DNA from: Pisolithus tinctorius
Lineage: Eukaryota > Basidiomycota > Agaricomycetes > Boletales > Pisolithaceae
Direction: 5' to 3'
Length of the DNA: 64,000 nucleotides
NCBI GenBank assembly: GCA_024663395.1
Contig: JANFAH010000006.1
Coordinates: 2,356,001 to 2,420,000 of the forward strand
Shown here: positions 45,163 to 56,658 of the stretch, one piece after another
Layout of the letters: the number at the start of each line of letters is the position of its first letter
Position numbering within the stretch: position 1 is the stretch's first letter
Notes under the pieces: model-generated
What the model saw: only the letters and a program-made list of their open reading frames with translations
Told to the model about the DNA's origin: nothing
The model's database searches: none
Made by a program: the position numbers and the translations under genes

Positions 45163-47178
45163 ATGAGCGCAAATGAAGAAGTCTCCATCAACGTTCAGTT
45201 CTGCGATCTTTCCAAGAGTTTACTGAGTTGGGAAAGTGAAGAGGCCATTCCCCAACTAAGCCGGGCACTGGAAGATATTGCCGTTGACCTCGCCAGGGAC
45301 GAGGGACTCAGGTACGTATTGAATCAAATGCAAAACCGTGAGACGCGAACAAACTCCCGGCAGAACAGCGGTGGGCGCTGATCAACCGACTATCTGGCCC
45401 AACCTTCGGAGCCTTTGGCTCATGCTTGTTGAGAAGGCCGCCACACACCGGGATGAAGAATTGATTCGGACTGTCGTTATCAGCACTTCCAGATTTACAA
45501 GGAACCTAGCTGCTGGAGTGGCCAAAAACCAAGAGAATGCTTTGTAAGTCCTCCATTCCATCTCTTCATACACGTGTTGATTGAAGACGAAAAAGCGAAA
45601 ATGAACCCGAACTAAGGCAAATATTGCATACATACAGCTCTTGGACAGCATCTCAAGATCCTGGATGTGAGTTATCACCTCTGGAGGGAGCGGCGACGGG
45701 TAACGGGCGCGCCTACAGCATTCCCCGTCGTTCGTATGGTAGTTCAGACACTTTCAAATATGGTCACAACAAATGAAAGCCTTATGTCATGTCTCTGGCA
45801 GACACACATGAATCTTCCAGAGGAACAAGCTGTATTTGTGTAAGCCCTTTTTTTGCGGATAAAACATCCTGTGGGGTGGCGCCTGACACCGTTTTTGTAG
45901 CAGAGTGCTGGGCTTACCCGACCCCCGGACAATCTTGTCTCTCCTAGTATTATTGGTAAACTGTATCTATGATAACAGCGCACGCCAGTAGGTTGACGCG
46001 TTATCTCATCTCCGTTTGCTGAGGTATTCCTAAGGGCGTTATTGGTCCACACGCCAATTGGAGTCCGGATCTGCATCACTTTGTTGGATCGTATGACTGA
46101 TCTCTATGACGCTGAGGAGTCTAGTGATGCAGGTAGGGCATTTGACTACGGGTAAGGGTTCTGATGTGATTTTCTACCTCCGAGTTGACCACCTTGTCAA
46201 GGTACCATCTCTTTTCCCATTTGTTTAGTGGAGGTTTTGCGCCGGACTTGTTTGGAAATTTGAAGGCGTCAGTCGCACCCTCTTTTTTGGTGGTTCCACT
46301 CAAATCCAAAATAGGGACGGAGAGGTTATCGTCCCTCACCAAACCGTATTACTCAAATTATTGGACTCATACCTTCAGTCTTCGCCCTCCGAAACACTCT
46401 TTTCTGGAATGACCCCGATGTTAATTGCATGCTTTTTCGAACTTTCAATGTATTCCAGTGGCGCTATTAGGAATGTAGTTGGCTCTGATCAAGCCGAAGT
46501 CGCACACCGAGACAACGGCATTCGCGCGGCTCCGGACCCCATACTACCCAAGGCCTGCGAAGCTCTCGTGCTCGTGACGCAATGTGTTGCAAGTATTATG
46601 TTGGCGTCAGAAGCAACACATTTGCAAGGAGGGATTTGGCCACCCTTTCGAGAGTCCACTTCGCCCCATGGTCGTGTCATCGCGGAGCACACGGTGGGTA
46701 AGTGCTCAGTGTTCGCGCCTTCCTTTCCAGAGCCAACACACTGATTGCGATCAGAATTGCTGCAACTTTTGGATATATTTCTTCCGAAAGTAAACTTTGG
46801 GAGGCCAGTCGCGCAATCCGGCCGGCGACAATGTCCGGCCGATGTCACTGACCCAACCGGTTTTTTGTATTTGAAACGTGATCTAGTGCGCTTAGTTGGC
46901 ATTATTTGTCACGGGGACAGGGTAACACAAGACCGCATCCGCCAGTGTAACGGCATACCTGTGATCATGAACATGTGTGTTATTGATGAGCGCAATCCAT
47001 GTGAGTGCCATGCAGTCGAACCGGTCTGCCCCGCACTAACGTTCTCTTGGCGAAAGATCTTCGTGAACATGCGATTCTTACGCTGCATAATCTCCTTGAA
47101 GGGAATACGGATAATCAAGCTGTAGTGCACAGCATTCGGCCCTCCAAAACCTTTTTGAACGAATTAGAGCTACCGTAA
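45163..47178 (+). CDS. ATXN10: ataxin-10 homologue
   Basis: Ten exons (45163-45311, 45364-45543, 45596-45666, 45719-45839, 45901-45987, 46035-46151, 46229-46267, 46315-46697, 46755-47000, 47057-47178) give 504 residues. Helical-repeat segments typical of the family: RFTRNLAAGVAKNQENAF, VVQTLSNMVTTNESL, TPIGVRICITLLDRM, PHQTVLLKLLDSYLQ. The Atx10 homology domain at the C-terminus reads FLYLKRDLVRLVGIICHGDR, PVIMNMCVIDERNPYLREHA and HNLLEGNTDNQAVV. In yeast (Ctr86) and animals the family is linked to cytokinesis and signalling; the molecular role is unsettled. About ten residues expected around exon 6/7 seem to be missing in my splice model, so that junction may differ. A seven-codon upstream frame (45153-45176) overlaps the start. 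Confidence 0.9.
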
Positions 47179-47241
47179 ATGGGAGATAACTACCCAAGGT
47201 AGCAAGTAGCACCAGGAGACATGACGTTAACGAACGGTGTC

Positions 47242-48994
47242 TTATTCCTCCTCTTCATCGAAAGCTATTGCTCTCTTTTTCCGTGCTCCAAGGCCAGCCT
47301 TTCGTACTCTGTGTTCTTCTTCGTCTTCTTCGCTTTCTACATCCATGTCTTGATCGGCATCGTCCACCTCACCTCCAGAATCTTGGTTCTTCCGTTTTCT
47401 CTCATCCTCTAATTGACTAATCTTTGCATCAAGCTTATCCAGTGGATCCTCTTCCTCCTCGTCGCGATGGCGACGTTTCTTGTCTGATGTCCCTCCTCCA
47501 AATTCGCCGTCCTCGTCTGACTCATCTGCCACAACAAAATCATCCTCTTGATATTCTCCTGGACCTTTCCGTTTTTCCTGTAACATCTTGCGTTTGGCGG
47601 AACTTGAACCTCCCATGTCGTCATCGGCATCAGACCCCTCGTAGTCGGGTTCCTCTTCGTCATCCGACCAGACATCTGTATTAGCCCGTTTCCTTGAATG
47701 ACCTGTCCTTTTTCTGCGAGTTGAAAATTCTCCTTCCTCTGTTTTCTTTTTGGATTTCTTGGCGGAAAGTTTCATCAACTCCATTTTCTCCCGTTCAGGG
47801 TCCCTCGTTGGATCAGGAGCCATACGCAAACGGGCGATCTTATTGTGTTTTTGTCCGACGGCACGCACTAACATGCGGTGGGTCTCGGACTGCATGCCCG
47901 TTGGCCGCAGCGACATGTACCCGGTGACCGCCGCTTCTGCCTGAAGGACTTCTGATCGCTTGTGCTGTGCAACGAGATAAGTTAGGCCCTGGGCCTGGGG
48001 TTTCGACGCCGCGAGCGTCTGTTGTGATGCCGATGGACTGGTTTGTGATGCGGGTGGTTGGGACCCCGCAGCTGGTTTACCTAGCAAGCTGCTAGACGTT
48101 TCATAGGTTTGGTTGATGTCAAATAATTCCTTGCCCAGTCGCAAACTTAAACTGCCGTCTGACCACCGGATGATCCGTCCATTAGACTGTCTCTTCTATT
48201 GATGGCTTGTGAGAACCGGCAACGCGGCAAGGATGCCAAGTTGTAGACTTACGTCTTGGTCGAACTCATCCTTTATCCACCTCCAGCGGACGGTATTTTC
48301 GACTTTAAGTTTGATAGTCATACTTTTCTCACGAACGCTTTCGTTCTGGGAGATCTCATCGTCTTCTTGTTCAGGACCGACGTATGTGTCGGGGTGGAAT
48401 GGTTTTGAGTCGACCTTGACAAAATTAGGCATGCGTATGACCCAATACTATGAACCGTGTAAATTTAATACGATCTTCACATCGCAAAAAAGCCTCACTT
48501 GGCCATCGCTGCTACGTGGGATGGGGATGTTGGGAATGTTGACATTAAACTCTTGAGCAGGAGGGGCGGCGACGCCGCCAGGTTCCTCCGGCTCAGCATA
48601 TTCCAAGGCTCTCCGCCGTTCCCGCTCGGCCTGGGAAAGGTTGTCTGATTCGTACCCCGATTCTGCCGCCGGTGTTCCAGTAAGAATGCTGACGGCCAAT
48701 GAAGTATATCGTGAGGTTGCCGCAACAAAGTAGAGGTGTACTCTGTGCTTACCTTTCGGAATTGATCTCCCGCCCGGGTCGTGTTTCTTCCGCCTCGTTT
48801 CCAAATAGGTCATCCATCCCTTCGCCACCGCCAGCGACGTGCGCTTCGTCATCCTCCTCCTTGGGGCTATCTCTGGTCTCGGAATCCGGAGGGCTCATTT
48901 CTACGTCCTCTGGCCGCGCAGACAAACCATATACGGAGCTGTAACTAGCACTCTGGTGTATTGGTTGACCAAGAGCACCTGCCAGAGATGACAT
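47242..48994 (-). CDS. LEO1: LEO1, Paf1 complex subunit
   Basis: Exons 48994-48753, 48688-48499, 48447-48253 and 48195-47242 give 526 residues. The acidic N-terminus leads to FNVNIPNIPIPRSS and the Leo1 core: YWVIRMPNFVKVDSKPFHPD, VENTVRWRWIKDEFDQD, GRIIRWSDGSLSLRLGKELF, LTYLVAQHKRSEVLQAEAAV, MLVRAVGQKHNKIARLRMAP. Then DPEREKMELMKLSAKKSKKK and a long acidic/basic tail with many DEEE runs. It works in the nucleus in the Paf1 complex, which travels with RNA polymerase II and supports histone H2B ubiquitination and H3 methylation. Stop codons of LEO1 and ataxin-10 are only 63 bases apart. Confidence 0.96.
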
Positions 48995-49778
48995 TGTGGA
49001 ATTGTTTCAGCGCGAAGGCAAGTGTTGAAGACTGTTGAACATGCAACGATTGCCAGTGGGAATAGGCGTCGACCAAATAAGGAAGTGCACTCCACGAATC
49101 GGCAGCAATAAACTTGGACCAAGCTTGGCTTACCGAGGCTACGGCTCCTGTCAATACTGAGAGGACCTTTGCCAGCCACGGCTGGGCTGAACACGATGCA
49201 ACTGGCTAGGCAACGACGGTGACGCGGTACTGTAGTTACAACCGGTCTGCCAGTGTCAGAATCGTGGATCTCGCTTCTTTCTGATAAGATCCCCCAAGAT
49301 CTCATACAGCGGCGTCATGGACATGGGTCATGGACGGCCTCCTTGACAGCGACACCCGAATGGGTCATCACTCTCGGGCGGTCCTTGGGGAAAACGGCGG
49401 CTTGTACCCATTCTCTCTTCGAGTTTCTAAAAGAAAGTATTGTCGGTGGCAACGTGCTGTGATCTTCTAATGGAATGTGCCATGGTCGTCGTTCAATTTT
49501 TTGATATTATTAACCCTATACTGATGCACTCCGGTGCTGACATCAGGACTCAGCATTCGGTGGGAGGTGTTCCTGTTAGCACTCGTCCTCGGAGGCAAAA
49601 TCCGTTTTCAATATGGCAAAGTGCCGACGTAATGTAATAAACAAAGTTTCCGGAGTGTAAGCAGTACATACACGAGCGCCGATCGATTCAACCCAATACA
49701 GCAAGTTGCTGTATGAGCCCCCTTTTTTATAAAGGAACCATGCTCCGTTGAAGCCAGTATCAACCATCCCCCACCGCC
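48995..49778. promoter_or_regulatory. divergent promoter of LEO1 and family P copy 3
   Basis: 784 bases between two outward-facing start codons; a TATAAA box on the plus strand lies near 49730, about 45 bases before the family P start. Duplicated in inverted order at 38931-39018 plus 23783-24373. Confidence 0.7.
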
Positions 49779-51181
49779 ATGAGCGACAACCAAGAGGAAG
49801 AGCAATTCCCTGGACTCTACGATGAGCCTCAATTCCTGCCGACCGACTTCGACTACTATGTCCCAAGCGATAACTGTTTGTCTTTGACCTCGATGAGTCT
49901 GTCGGTGAGCCATTCCATAGTGATGACATAACGCACATGACGACTATCAACACGTTTTAGAACGCCGAAGACTTTGGTAACAACGAATCGCTTCCCTACC
50001 TCCTCCACCCTCCGGACCTTTCCTCAGGAAGTGATCAAGGGTCGCTTTACCCGACTGACCTGCACATCGACACAAGACGACTTACACCGCACCCTCCTTA
50101 TTATGACTCCGGGGGATCAGCAGTATCGACTCGTGCTCCGTCTTCTGCTGTTCTCACGCCGGGTCTGGGGTCGGCGATGGACACTCCACTACCCGACATC
50201 CGTATCGATACCTCACCGTACTCGGTGCTAGATGCGTCGGTCACACACTTCGTATGTCGTATCTAAAGAGATTCAAGGAACTTACGACGAACAACCCTCC
50301 GTAGAAACTAACAAAGTCACCCCCTTGTTCTGCTCCCTCGCCCATTTCACCCATCGAGGGTGTGCAGGTCGAGCAAAGCAATGACGATGACGTAAGATTT
50401 CCTGACATCTTCGAGTAGCCAGCTATGCAAACCAATCACAGGACGAAGTAGCTGAGGCCATGCTACCCCACGTCACGAACTGGTTCTGGGTTCAGAGATT
50501 CGCGATCATCGAGACTGGAACTGGAATCTTCGTTCCCCAGAAAATATACCGTCCGTACACGGAGGCGGACCAGAAACGTTACATCGCTGACTGCGAACTG
50601 AAGCCAATCATCTATTTCTTTTCCAGTAATCCATACGAATACGGTGTCACACTGGAGGACGCCATAAGGTCTAAGCACAAGGATTTGCAGGACAAAGACG
50701 AGCCAATGTTTGTGGGATGTGGTCCGTCCGTGTCCATCCGCATCGAGGTGCGCCCCTTCGTAAAATTACCAATACACCTCGCTCATCGCGCTCAAATAGT
50801 GGCCGGGTTATCGCCCATGGACCAAGCAAATCCCCACCAATGACTTCAAAACGCCCAAAGGACCGATCACTCGAGCCAAGCTGGCCAAAAACCTAGCGAA
50901 CTGCATCAAGCGTTTCATTGAGGTACGCTTGAATAGCTGTGCATTGGAATCTCTTTTGACGATCTTTACAGTGGGCAGCGAGGCAACCTATGGAGACAAA
51001 TGCTGACCGCAGGTGGAAGGTTGGCCCGAAGCATATCAAAGTTGAAGATTTGATCCTGGTTTCCCTCCACCACGTCTCAAAAGGCAGTTGGCAGCCCCAG
51101 CTACGCCTTCGTAGGCCACTTCCGGAACCCCCCGTGCATCGTTCGAGGGCTGTTGCGGCCGGGACCTCAATGATTCTATGA
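49779..51181 (+). CDS. family P protein, copy 3 (uncharacterised)
   Basis: Exons 49779-49904, 49961-50251, 50317-50391, 50442-50747, 50800-50922 and 50972-51181 give 376 residues, all with GT-AG introns of 49-65 nt. A disordered acidic N-terminus is followed by NWFWVQRFAIIETGTGIFVP, ELKPIIYFFSSNPYEYGV, WPGYRPWTKQIPTNDFKTPK, PITRAKLAKNLANCIKRFIE and RWKVGPKHIKVEDLILVSLH. Same replaced C-terminus as copy 1. The evenly conserved core and clean splice sites suggest a working gene. It shares its promoter region with LEO1. Function unknown. Confidence 0.78.
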
Positions 51182-52402
51182 TCCGAGGCAATGCCCGAAT
51201 CCCACGAACGAAATATAGGACCAATATAATGACGAGACCCAAATGTAGCCAACTCTTCATGTTACTATAGCATATCCCGGACCACTATAACCGTTATCCC
51301 TCAAGTAAGGCCTTTCGTTTTCGTTGTCTGTAATAGCTTTGCTTCGTTTTTAGCGCCAGGTTGCATCTTCCTTTTGTGTATATTCTTCCTTGCGGCTGCT
51401 TTCTTGTTTGCAGGATCCCCCCCTGCCTTTTGAATGCTGGACATTTCGATTTACAGGTTGCTGTTGTGGTGTCGTTCATGGTCCCCTGGTTATCGACTAG
51501 CCCGCCCTGTGGATTTGGCTTGCAAGCTTGCTTGCCTTGTCAAGTGGACACTTTGTTATCACATCTCTATTACATCAGGAATGATAACTCACACGTCTGT
51601 CTACGACCGAAATATAATTTGAATTACGGACAAGAAAAAGTTCCACGGGAAAATAACTGAATGGCGATGACAACGGCAGTACGGTTGTATGGCTGTGTGA
51701 GGCACTGGCACTCAGCGAAGTTTCTCATGGAGTGAACATGGAACCACAGCCAACATCGTACAGCTTCGGCTTCAAATTACGTCGCGTTAGATCCTGCGCG
51801 CGTCATATATCATATTCCGACTTTTATTCATTTCAGTAAGTAGCGGCGGCGGCAGGACGCCATTGGGCGATATTGACAAGCCACCACAAGAAGTTACCGG
51901 GCTTTGGTAAGGTTACGCCGATTAGGGTATCTCAGAGTCCTCTTACATCGTGACTCGAGTCAGAACGTGCCCGACCCTGTCCGACCCCACACAGTGCACG
52001 TGTACATCGCGAGGCCCATCTAAAGACCCTATCATAGGAACAGCGAATAGATCTTGGGGATTGCCGGAAATTTCATGGCAGCGTTGGCGTGTAGCATGGC
52101 TTCGTGTTCTTTACTATTTCGGGAGTTGAGGTAGTAGATGACGGAAATAACAAGTCGTAAGCACGATAATGAGAGTCACAAGCAGACAGTAATCTCGCAG
52201 AAGATGACTAACCTAGCTAACCTTGCGTGACCCAGGCCCAACTCTGGCTCCAGGATTAGGTAGAGGGTGGGATCGTGTGTGGGGACATAGGCACAACTGA
52301 GACTCGCTCGTCAACAATGGTCGTTGGAAATTCTCAGCAGGTCCAAGGGTACCTGGGTGGGTGAAGTTGCCCAACATGCCTGATGTTGAGCTCGACTGAG
52401 AT
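51182..52402. other. downstream part of duplicated block B, no gene recognised
   Basis: Inverted match to 19150-20368. Nothing recognisable as coding, though the two copies remain very similar, so the duplication is fairly young. Confidence 0.5.
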
Positions 52403-55400
52403 TTACACCATCAACTCAACGCCAACGCCTATAGCCACTCCCACGTATCGGTGGCAGCGCGTGAGCGCAGTCACTCAAGTTGATGTTGATGAACTACACA
52501 TGAAATTCGGGGGCGAAAGACATCAACCCCTATTGGCTACTAGCTGCGGATATCCTACACATCCCACTTGGCCGATCAGTGACAGAATTGAAAATTCGGG
52601 TGAAGTATGTGCATGGAGGTCTGATGGCAAGGTCCGATTGCAAGAATCAATTTCAGTGGTGGTCTTGTCGAGCGGCGTCCCCTGGAGGCCGGCAGCCATG
52701 GTTGGAAGGTACTGGCGCCTCTGATACGCCGCACCCGACAGTCTGAAACCGAATTACATATTGGTGTTGATGGCCACACGTCCAAATTTAAAGTCAGTTG
52801 AAAAAGGTGTGTTTTCATCTTTCGTTTATTTCCCTGGTTATTGCTTGGACAAATCAAACCCATTCAGTGGGTTCTGTTGCTTGACAGCTTGCGGAACCGC
52901 AGTCGTGACGGGCCAGGTCGAATCATGTTTGTATACGTGAAGTGTCCGCAGTATATCAGGCGGCCCGCCGGTGCGGAACCGTGGCGGTCCTCGTGCTGTG
53001 GCTCAGATATCAGTGGAGGTCTTCGCCACAGGCGCGACGTTCCAATTCACTTCCGTGACTTCTATTGTGTTCTTGAAGGTGGCAAATACATTACCACTCC
53101 ACATGATCGCACTAGATTCATAGTGTGAGCCACTGGGCGGCGATCAACAACTCCTGCGTATTGTTATCCCGTAAGCTGGCACTTGCTAGGCTCGGAGCGG
53201 TAGGAACGTCCCTAATATCGGAAGTTGAACATGCGCCGTCGCCGCAACCGGAGCTACATCTGGTGCAGCGAATGGGACCCGCAAACCCGTATGAAGGTAT
53301 ACTAGTAGCGCAGCTGCCTAAGGAGATTTGTGAGAGGTTTCACACACAATCATCAAATCGCTTACTGCTGGGTGAATTGATGGGCTTCCATACGTATTTT
53401 CAAAGGGACGGCCGAGTTGGAAGGCCAGGCAACCCCATTATGCGGAATCCTAGACGTACCCTACGGGGAAAGGGAGTTGGTTCGGGTTTGTCGGACTTAC
53501 ATCGGGCCCTGTCGGTCTGGCCACATATCCCGCAGAAACTCGAAGTGGGAGAGGGGCTACCAACTATCCTGAGAAAATCACAGGATCCGTGGTAACTGTG
53601 CATTTCTTAGCCCGTCTTTGGAGTACTAACATAATGACGGCCTGCCATGCAAGCGCTCATTCTCATAAGGCCTGCATTTCTGCGACTTGCGCGTGTCGGT
53701 CATTGAGCAGCGAATTACTATGGCAAGGAAAATGCAGTGACAAGCGGTGTCCGCAGGAACCGCAGCTCTGATACACGTAAACGAAGAAGTTCCGCCATAA
53801 CTCGATCGGTTTCTTCGGCCACAGCATGAAATCATCGATAGAAAGGACCACGAACCTGTCGCCACCGGCCCAAGTTTTCAGAAGTAAACCATTCCATTAC
53901 TCTGTCATGGAGAAGTGGCACGGTACCACAGTTCCATGGATGCCGCTTTGCGTTGGTACAACCAGAGGCCTCAAAATTGTGTGCGTCGCTCCGAGAGTGA
54001 GACCTTCCATCAGGACCTTGCTGTTCTGGAGGTATTTCTATGATGGAATACTTCTAACCACCATTAACTGTGCTCAAGAGACGATGCGACCTGCAGACGG
54101 GGGTGTAAGGTATTTATGTCTCTTGCAGTGTTTGGGAGCATGAAACAACAACCGATGAGGGCGGGACATTCCAATGGAACAACGCCGAAACCTCTATAAC
54201 GAAATTGAAAATCAGCTAGTTTTTCGACGTTCCATTGAGTCACGCATCAGTGGAGGCCACTTTAGCCAGACTCGTAATAGAACTCGGGTTACCAACAAGT
54301 TGGTGAAGACTTTCACCTTCATTTCTTCTTCTTGTTCTATCCCCCGCGGAGACCCTTAGCAAGTTTTGGTAAACCCGTACGAGGGCCTGCTCAGAAGCAG
54401 ATGCCGGTTTCTACCAAGAACAAGGTCAGTGCGTACCGTCAAAATAGAGACAGTGCGGCCTTGTACTTACACCTCAAAGCACCGTCGTCCTACTCCGTTT
54501 GCCTTGAGGTAACTGTCGTTTGCTTATCTTTTTCTGGAGTTCAAGATGCTATTTCGGCTTTCTCGAATGTTTCGGTTACCATGTTATCCAGTTATGACCC
54601 CTGTCCGTATGTGGTATTCCCATTATCAGCTGTCAGTTTTCGGGATTACAATCTACATATGGGTTCACTCAGCAAACACAGGAAACATTACCTACGATGA
54701 TGATCGTCAGTTGTAAAAAAACTTCCTGGAAGTACGCTGCATTCAGACCTTCTGGTTTACTGGATTCGAAAACTTACCACACCATCGCTACACTGCTTGT
54801 TTCCCACAGCACGATCGGGAAGGGTTGGCGGGTTTACAAATGCACCTTGATATCTCGAATAGCACAAAAAGCTCACACACCTTCCAGGAGCTTCTATAAG
54901 AAAGAAGAACTCACGTCCAGGCAGAACAAGAGAGTCGCTCGTGCGCGGTTGCAAATTGTGGCTGCCAGACGAAGGTCACCAGGCATTGCAAAAATTTGCG
55001 AACCTGCGCTTGTACTTCGACATATTATATTGTATGCTCCTGCTTCAAACTCAGCGTCAGAAACACCCTTGTTACAATCTAGACAAACCTCGGGGTCTTC
55101 GCTACGGGTGTTGTTGAGATCGAAGTCTCCTGCCAAGGTCCTCCAGTGACCGCAGTGGTGTGTGTTCATAAACACCTTCCTGATATGGTAGTCAATGGTC
55201 GTGATATTGTTCTCCGGAAGGATTGTTCGACGAAACGCCGACAAAGCCAGGACCAACGAATTTGGGCATCTGCTTATTGTCGGCCTTGCGAGGCAGGGGC
55301 TCGAGGCAGCTTTCCATCGTAATGTCAAGGTACCGTTCGCAGAATGTCGTAATGTTAAGGTACTGTTCGCAGAATGTGAAGAACAATGACCTGTTTTGCA

Positions 55401-55477
55401 GCATGAGTACTTAAGCCCTCCGATCAGGTACTGTGGGTCCCTCATTAGAATATCCACTCTTCTACTAAAATCTCCAC
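52403..55477. other. 3-kb stretch without a recognised gene
   Basis: Frames up to 187 codons occur (for example 53125-53595 on the plus strand, 54894-55457 on the minus strand) but none has a domain I know and none links into a convincing exon chain. A 28-bp direct repeat lies at 55318-55375. It could hold a decayed gene or old repeats. Confidence 0.45.
55318..55375. repeat. 28-bp tandem direct repeat, two copies
   Basis: Two adjacent units of the type AATGTCAAGGTACCGTTCGC... with three or four differences, seen at 55320 and 55348. Within the longest minus-strand frame of this stretch it gives a repeated peptide (NSTLTLRHSA, NGTLTLRWKA). Confidence 0.7.
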
Positions 55478-55672
55478 CTATAGACTCCTAGGTCTTGCAT
55501 TGGCCTGTTCCTCATTCCTTCCTTCTCGTCTTTCAGTTAAACTCGCTGTATCCATATCTAAATCTTCTACTTGCAATTCACCATGAACCACGGCACTGTC
55601 GCTATAGCTCTCGTGCAACGCCAGGTCATGATCATTCAGGGTGAGCAGTTTCGCTGACTCAAAAGTTGCAAC

Positions 55673-55972
55673 TTGTTTTCTGATATCGTGGATATCGTAG
55701 CCTGCCGATCGCACGCTCGCCATGACCGTTGGCTGGATGTGTATACATATGTGCCATTTGGCGACCGGTTGTTCCTTGCGTCGCCTGTCCCCTATGCGCG
55801 CATCGCATCTTCTGACCTTCTGGCCATATTCCATTTCCGCACGCCCACCACCGATATGATCGAGCTTTCTGAACAAGCTTACCAGGAGTTTATGGAACTC
55901 AATGCAAAACATCGGCTTAAGTATGAAAACATGTGGCGCCGCCGCAAGGCCAGGAGGGCCCTCAGCTGGTGA
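55673..55972 (+). CDS. possible small gene, unknown protein
   Basis: A plus-strand frame ends with DMIELSEQAYQEFMELNAKH and a basic tail (MWRRRKARRALSW, stop by 55972), which looks like real protein. No ATG gives a clear N-terminus; ATG 55582 with an intron before about 55690 is possible. On the opposite strand a frame from ATG 55720 to 55478 (MASVRSAGYDIHDIRKQ...) is also open over 80 codons, so which strand codes is undecided. No domain recognised. Confidence 0.35.
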   Translation: MFSDIVDIVACRSHARHDRWLDVYTYVPFGDRLFLASPVPYARIASSDLLAIFHFRTPTTDMIELSEQAYQEFMELNAKHRLKYENMWRRRKARRALSW

Positions 55973-56658
55973 TTCGCGGTATTCAGGGCACCAGGCGTCC
56001 CCACATAGCTCAGGTTTCAGGGTGGCCAGAGCACTCAGTTTGCCTTTCCTTTTCTTTTCATTAATGTTGTATCAATATCGGGTTTGTAGCTCAATCCTTG
56101 TAGCCATATACTTTTGACACTTCTTCGTTTACTTTTCCGCTGGGCACTTCTTACTCTCATGTACTCCAATGAACTGTGTCCGTTACTTACCTGTTACTGG
56201 GGGAGAGTTGTAGGAGTTGTGAAGGTAGTATTAGTTAGTTGGTTGCCTACGCAGCGCAATGACATGGCCTGGAGCCGGATGCGGCTGCTTCACTCTCGGC
56301 GAATGAGACTCTGGTGAGGCAAGATAATCGCATTGGAACAGGTATGTATTGCTGTAGCAACTGGCATTTTTCTTATAAACCGTCCTCGGTTAGGCTGGTG
56401 TATGTCTGCGGTTCAGATGCCTGACATGAGTGGTACTTGCAACAAGCAGGGTTCATGCATTTGCTGAGCTAGTGCAACGTTGCCGCACACGCGCAAGTGC
56501 ATGTCTAGCAACCACAACGCCGGGGGTGATCAGGAAACCATCATACACCACGCTATGTAGGGTGACTACAGATAGAAAAGTATAAAGACGGGAGCACATT
56601 ACCCGAGATACAAAGAAATGCATAACTAGACGGAGACTAGAATACGTATAAGTTATCG
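55973..56658. other. intergenic, no gene recognised
   Basis: Contains the presumed 3' UTR of the condensin gene on the minus strand and a short T-rich stretch at 56040-56110. No RNA gene or repeat noticed. Confidence 0.45.

Noticed and set aside
53125..53595. 156-codon frame in the gene-poor stretch
   Set aside because: No recognised domain, no neighbouring exons, no second copy to show conservation.
54894..55457. 187-codon minus-strand frame
   Set aside because: Part of its length comes from a 28-bp tandem repeat; no motif and no clear start. It stays a possibility only.
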